43,986 nt of DNA from Oscillospiraceae bacterium. Its GTDB lineage: Bacteria; Bacillota; Clostridia; Oscillospirales; CAG-272. How positions within the stretch are numbered: position 1 is the first letter of the stretch; each line of letters opens with the position of its first letter. The DNA lies in contig SVTQ01000019.1 of assembly GCA_015063695.1 (NCBI GenBank), positions 1-43,986 on the forward strand, written 5' to 3'. Made by a program: the position numbers and the translations under genes. Below, in pieces: positions 41,328 through 43,986 of this stretch. Under the pieces are notes generated by a model that worked only from the letters and a program-made list of their open reading frames with translations, did no database searches and was not told the origin of the DNA.

Positions 41328-42719
41328 AACTTTTTCTTTTCGGTGCCACTTGCTACCTGACAACCGAATAATAAATATTATTCCCCTGAAGCAAAGCTCC
41401 GTGCACATGGCGATCCACACGCCCGTAAGTCCGATGCGCGATGCCAGAAATGCGGCAAGAGGAAGCCTTACTGCCCACATGCTGATAAAGCTCATAAGGC
41501 TTGGAACAAGGGTGTCGCCTGCGCCTCTGAAAACTCCGAGAGCGACGATAGCCGCCGCAAAAAGGGGCTCTGCAAAGGCCTCGATGCGAAGAACTTTAAC
41601 ACCGAGAGAGAGAACCTCTGCATCTGTTGTCAGAAGGGACATCATAAATGGCGCGAAAATATACATAAGAACGCCCGACAAAGTCATAATAAGCATTCCG
41701 AAAAGAACTGCAACCCAGCCGAGCTTCCTTGTAAGCTCACGTCGGCCCGCGCCGATGCTCTGCCCTATTATAGCAGTAGATGCTGCACTTATTCCGTAGC
41801 CCGGCATATAGCAAAGGCTCTCAGCCGTCAGCGCAAAGGAGTTTGCCGCAATGGCAATAGTTCCGAGCGGGGCAACTATGGCAGAGGAAACAACGTAAGC
41901 TCCGCCCGAAACAAGCTCCTCAAAGCCAACGGGAAGGGCTATGCGAAGCCCCGTTTTCAAATAACCGAAAGAAGGTCTGAACTTTTCTCCGCGGCGAAGA
42001 GAGAGAATATCCGAGCAAGCAAAAAGGTAAATGGTCATTATAACGGCAACAACTATTCGCGCCGCCGCTGTACCAAGGGCGGCCCCCGTCACTCCGAGAC
42101 CCATACAGGGTAAAGTAATTCCCCATAAGGTTACGGGCTCAAATATAAATATAAAGTTGAACACAACGTCAAGAAGACACATAAGAATATGGAGAAATCC
42201 CGGAACCTTCATGTTTCCGCTTGCCTGGAGCATTCCGCTTGATATCTGATTTAGCTGATAGAACGGCAGGGATAAGGAATAGACCAGAAAATATTTCGTG
42301 GCGTTCTCAGCTATGGAAATATCCGCCCCGAGGATCCCCGGCAAATAAAAGCTCATCACCGAGCCTGTTACCGCCAGAAGAAAACTGAAGCCCAAGGCAA
42401 AAAGAAATCCGAGCTTCATTATATTACGGGCGAGAGCAAACTCCGTTGCTCCTATCTTTTGCGCCACCTGAACGGTAAAGCCCGTCACAGCCGCGCTGCA
42501 AAGCCCTCCGAACATCCAGGTGCAGGAGGTAACAAGACCTATTGAAGCGGCGCCCGAAGCACCGAGCCTTCCCACCATGGAGGCATCAATATACTGCATT
42601 ATAATAGACGAGAGCTGAGCCATTATAGCAGGCATACTCAACCGCACTATAAGCATTATCTGCTCATAGCCCGAAAGAGGCTCTCCGTCACGCAGCTTAC
42701 ACAGCAGATCCTTTTTCAT
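41313..42719 (-). CDS. MATE-family multidrug/sodium antiporter
   Basis: This is a 468-aa exporter with about 12 membrane helices in two halves. It contains LSMPAIMAQLSSIIMQYIDA in helix 1, the GQSIGAGRRELTRK segment after helix 7, and GVFRGAGDTLVPSLMS in the second half. MATE proteins export cationic compounds by Na or H antiport; the substrate is unknown. A weak AAGGTG precedes the ATG. The last four codons and the stop lie inside a terminator hairpin that is duplicated on the far side of the structured element. Confidence 0.92.
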   Translation of the reverse strand: MKKDLLCKLRDGEPLSGYEQIMLIVRLSMPAIMAQLSSIIMQYIDASMVGRLGASGAASIGLVTSCTWMFGGLCSAAVTGFTVQVAQKIGATEFALARNIMKLGFLFALGFSFLLAVTGSVMSFYLPGILGADISIAENATKYFLVYSLSLPFYQLNQISSGMLQASGNMKVPGFLHILMCLLDVVFNFIFIFEPVTLWGITLPCMGLGVTGAALGTAAARIVVAVIMTIYLFACSDILSLRRGEKFRPSFGYLKTGLRIALPVGFEELVSGGAYVVSSAIVAPLGTIAIAANSFALTAESLCYMPGYGISAASTAIIGQSIGAGRRELTRKLGWVAVLFGMLIMTLSGVLMYIFAPFMMSLLTTDAEVLSLGVKVLRIEAFAEPLFAAAIVALGVFRGAGDTLVPSLMSFISMWAVRLPLAAFLASRIGLTGVWIAMCTELCFRGIIFIIRLSGSKWHRKEKVKAAD

Positions 42720-42748
42720 TAATTCACCTTATCCTTTGAATTCGATTA

Positions 42749-42777
42749 ATTCTACCAAAAATACACAAAGTAATCAA
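42749..42777 (-). promoter_or_regulatory. Promoter of the MATE gene
   Basis: On the reverse strand TTGATT (42777-42772), 17 bp, TAGAAT (42754-42749). Confidence 0.65.
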
Positions 42778-42819
42778 GCAAAAAAGCCAAAATTCCTACA
42801 TTGTTGAACGTAAAATTTC

Positions 42820-42848
42820 TTGACATGATTTATATTGTGTGATAATAT
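42820..42848 (+). promoter_or_regulatory. Sigma-A promoter of the GMP synthase gene
   Basis: TTGACA (42820-42825), 17 bp, TAATAT (42843-42848). No purine (PurR box or guanine) riboswitch is seen in the roughly 45-nt leader. Confidence 0.8.
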
Positions 42849-42899
42849 ATTTACATCAAAAAGTTATACTATTATTACATAGATACAGGAGGATGAAAA

Positions 42900-43901
42900 A
42901 TGCAGACAAACGTAAGACCCGAAACAATGGAAAGAATTACCACAAAAGAGCTTGCAGAGGCTTTTATCGCAGAACAGATAGAAGAGGTAAGAGCTCAGGT
43001 AGGTGACAGAAAGGTACTCCTCGCCCTCTCCGGCGGTGTTGACTCCTCAGTAGTAGCAGCCCTTCTCATAAAGGCTATCGGTAAGCAGCTCATCTGCGTA
43101 CACGTAAACCACGGTCTTATGCGTAAGGACGAATCCGAAAACGTGATCAAGCTCTTTGAAGGCGAGCTTGATGCAAACCTTATCTATGTAGATGCAACAG
43201 ACCGATTCCTCGATCTCCTTGCAGGCGTTTCCGATCCCGAAACAAAGAGAAAGATAATCGGCAAAGAATTTATCGAAGTTTTCGCTGACGAAGCAAGAAA
43301 GCTTGAAGACGTAGATTTCCTCGCACAGGGTACTATCTATCCCGACATCCTCGAAAGCATCAAGCAGGCCGAAGGCAAGCAGGCAGTTAAGTCCCACCAT
43401 AACGTAGGCGGTCTTCCCGAAGACCTCAAGTTCGAGCTTGTTGAACCCCTCAAGCTCCTCTTCAAGGACGAGGTCCGCGTAGTAGGCGAAGCCCTCGGTC
43501 TTCCCCACGCAATGGTATACCGTCAGCCCTTCCCCGGCCCCGGCCTCGGCGTTCGCTGCCTCGGTGCCATCACCCGTGACAGACTCCACGCTCTGCGCGA
43601 AGCTGACGCGATCCTCCGCGAAGAATTTGACGTTTGCGGCCTTGCAGAAAAGGTATGGCAGTATTTCGTAATAATCCCCGACATCAAGAGCGTCGGTGTT
43701 AAGGAAGAAAGCCGCTTTGAAGGCTGGCCCGCAATCATCCGCGCCGTAAATACAACGGACGCTATGAGCGCAACCATCGAAGAGATCCCCTACGAAATTC
43801 TCCATAAGATCACAAAGAGAATTACAAACGAAGTAGAAGGCATCAACCGCGTCCTCTACGATATCACACCTAAACCTACAGGAACCATAGAATGGGAATA
43901 G
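42900..43901 (+). CDS. guaA: GMP synthase ATP-pyrophosphatase subunit (GuaA C-terminal type, stand-alone)
   Basis: This is a 333-aa protein that converts XMP to GMP using ammonia and ATP. The PP-loop SGGVDSS is at 44-50, followed by VHVNHGLMRKDE, LAQGTIYPD, KSHHNVGGLPE, QPFPGPGLGVRCLG and the dimerisation end KPTGTIEWE. Ordinary bacterial GuaA is about 510-520 aa with an N-terminal glutamine amidotransferase of about 190 aa, which is absent here. AGGAGG lies 7 nt before the ATG and a good promoter is upstream, so it is not a fragment of a longer frame. It resembles the two-subunit (archaeal GuaAb) arrangement; a separate amidotransferase would be expected elsewhere. Confidence 0.9.
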   Translation: MQTNVRPETMERITTKELAEAFIAEQIEEVRAQVGDRKVLLALSGGVDSSVVAALLIKAIGKQLICVHVNHGLMRKDESENVIKLFEGELDANLIYVDATDRFLDLLAGVSDPETKRKIIGKEFIEVFADEARKLEDVDFLAQGTIYPDILESIKQAEGKQAVKSHHNVGGLPEDLKFELVEPLKLLFKDEVRVVGEALGLPHAMVYRQPFPGPGLGVRCLGAITRDRLHALREADAILREEFDVCGLAEKVWQYFVIIPDIKSVGVKEESRFEGWPAIIRAVNTTDAMSATIEEIPYEILHKITKRITNEVEGINRVLYDITPKPTGTIEWE

Positions 43902-43911
43902 TAGTCACTAC

Positions 43912-43951
43912 CCCGAAAACCCTTATTTTACAAGGGTTTTCGGGTTTCTTT
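43912..43951 (+). terminator. Rho-independent terminator after guaA
   Basis: CCCGAAAACCCTT (43912-43924) pairs with AAGGGTTTTCGGG (43932-43944), then TTTCTTTTTTT. Confidence 0.92.
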
Positions 43952-43959
43952 TTTTGCCG

Positions 43960-43979
43960 AAGTACACGAAAAGTACACG
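43960..43979. repeat. Two short direct repeats downstream of guaA
   Basis: AAGTACACG occurs at 43960-43968 and 43971-43979, an 11-bp spacing (about one helical turn). The arrangement resembles arm-type sites of tyrosine integrases, but the window ends here. Confidence 0.4.
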
Positions 43980-43986
43980 GCAGGTA

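Noticed and set aside
42720..42899. A decayed or frameshifted amidotransferase domain upstream of guaA
   Set aside because: The upstream bases are fully used by the divergent MATE promoter and the guaA promoter, and no frame shows amidotransferase motifs.

Overview
The window looks like the chromosome of an anaerobic gut-type Clostridia bacterium, probably near Oscillospiraceae/Ruminococcaceae. The evidence is Firmicutes-type ribosomal and RNA polymerase proteins, AGGAGG ribosome binding sites, many near-consensus sigma-A promoters (TTGACA, 17 bp, TATAAT), a SAM-I riboswitch, an L10 leader, an ECF-type vitamin transporter subunit and cytoplasmic glycosidases (GH3, GH35). I see no rRNA, tRNA or CRISPR array.

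Layout. 0.5-13.2 kb: information-processing block rpoB-rpoC, then rpsL-rpsG-fusA-tuf, all forward, each block with its own promoter and terminator. 13.4-16.6 kb: a RibU-like ECF S component, a small export-type membrane protein, then SAM riboswitch-metK-membrane protein. 16.8-22.1 kb: recD2, a 2-hydroxyacid dehydrogenase and a GH3 glycosidase in one operon. 22.2-23.4 kb: an AT-rich pocket with a divergent XRE regulator/SLOG-fold gene pair flanked by REP-like palindromes. 23.4-25.9 kb: rplJ-rplL, reversed and detached from rpoBC, with an attenuated leader, plus rarA. 26.0-29.5 kb: a small hypothetical gene, mscS, a PHP-domain gene, a structured repeat, then rplM-rpsI. 29.6-34.8 kb: accessory metabolic genes (DUF3788/DUF3795, DUF6440, esterase, inositol-monophosphatase family, GH35). 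35.0-43.9 kb: a PotA-type ATPase with an inserted repeat domain, an AlaX editing protein, a large secreted membrane-anchored protein, a MATE exporter and a GMP synthase that consists only of the ATP-pyrophosphatase half.

The most unusual signal is a roughly 230-280 bp non-coding, strongly base-pairing repeat present twice (28121-28353 forward, 41024-41300 reverse). Each copy sits between two direct copies of a rho-independent-terminator hairpin. The hairpin sequence differs between the two loci (27 bp at one, about 34 bp at the other), so it belongs to the host locus and looks like a target-site duplication that spans a whole terminator. At 41 kb one copy of the duplication contains the last codons and stop of the MATE gene. 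This suggests a small mobile element that targets terminators, with conserved RNA-like folding and no gene of its own.

Other points worth attention: a GTAG-headed REP-like palindrome family with three stem classes, a compound palindromic MITE-like repeat, PotA with surface-protein-like repeats inside its TOBE domain, a stand-alone GuaA synthetase domain whose 3' end is followed by integrase-arm-like direct repeats at the window edge, and a divergent mscS/PHP promoter region in which one palindrome forms both -35 boxes.
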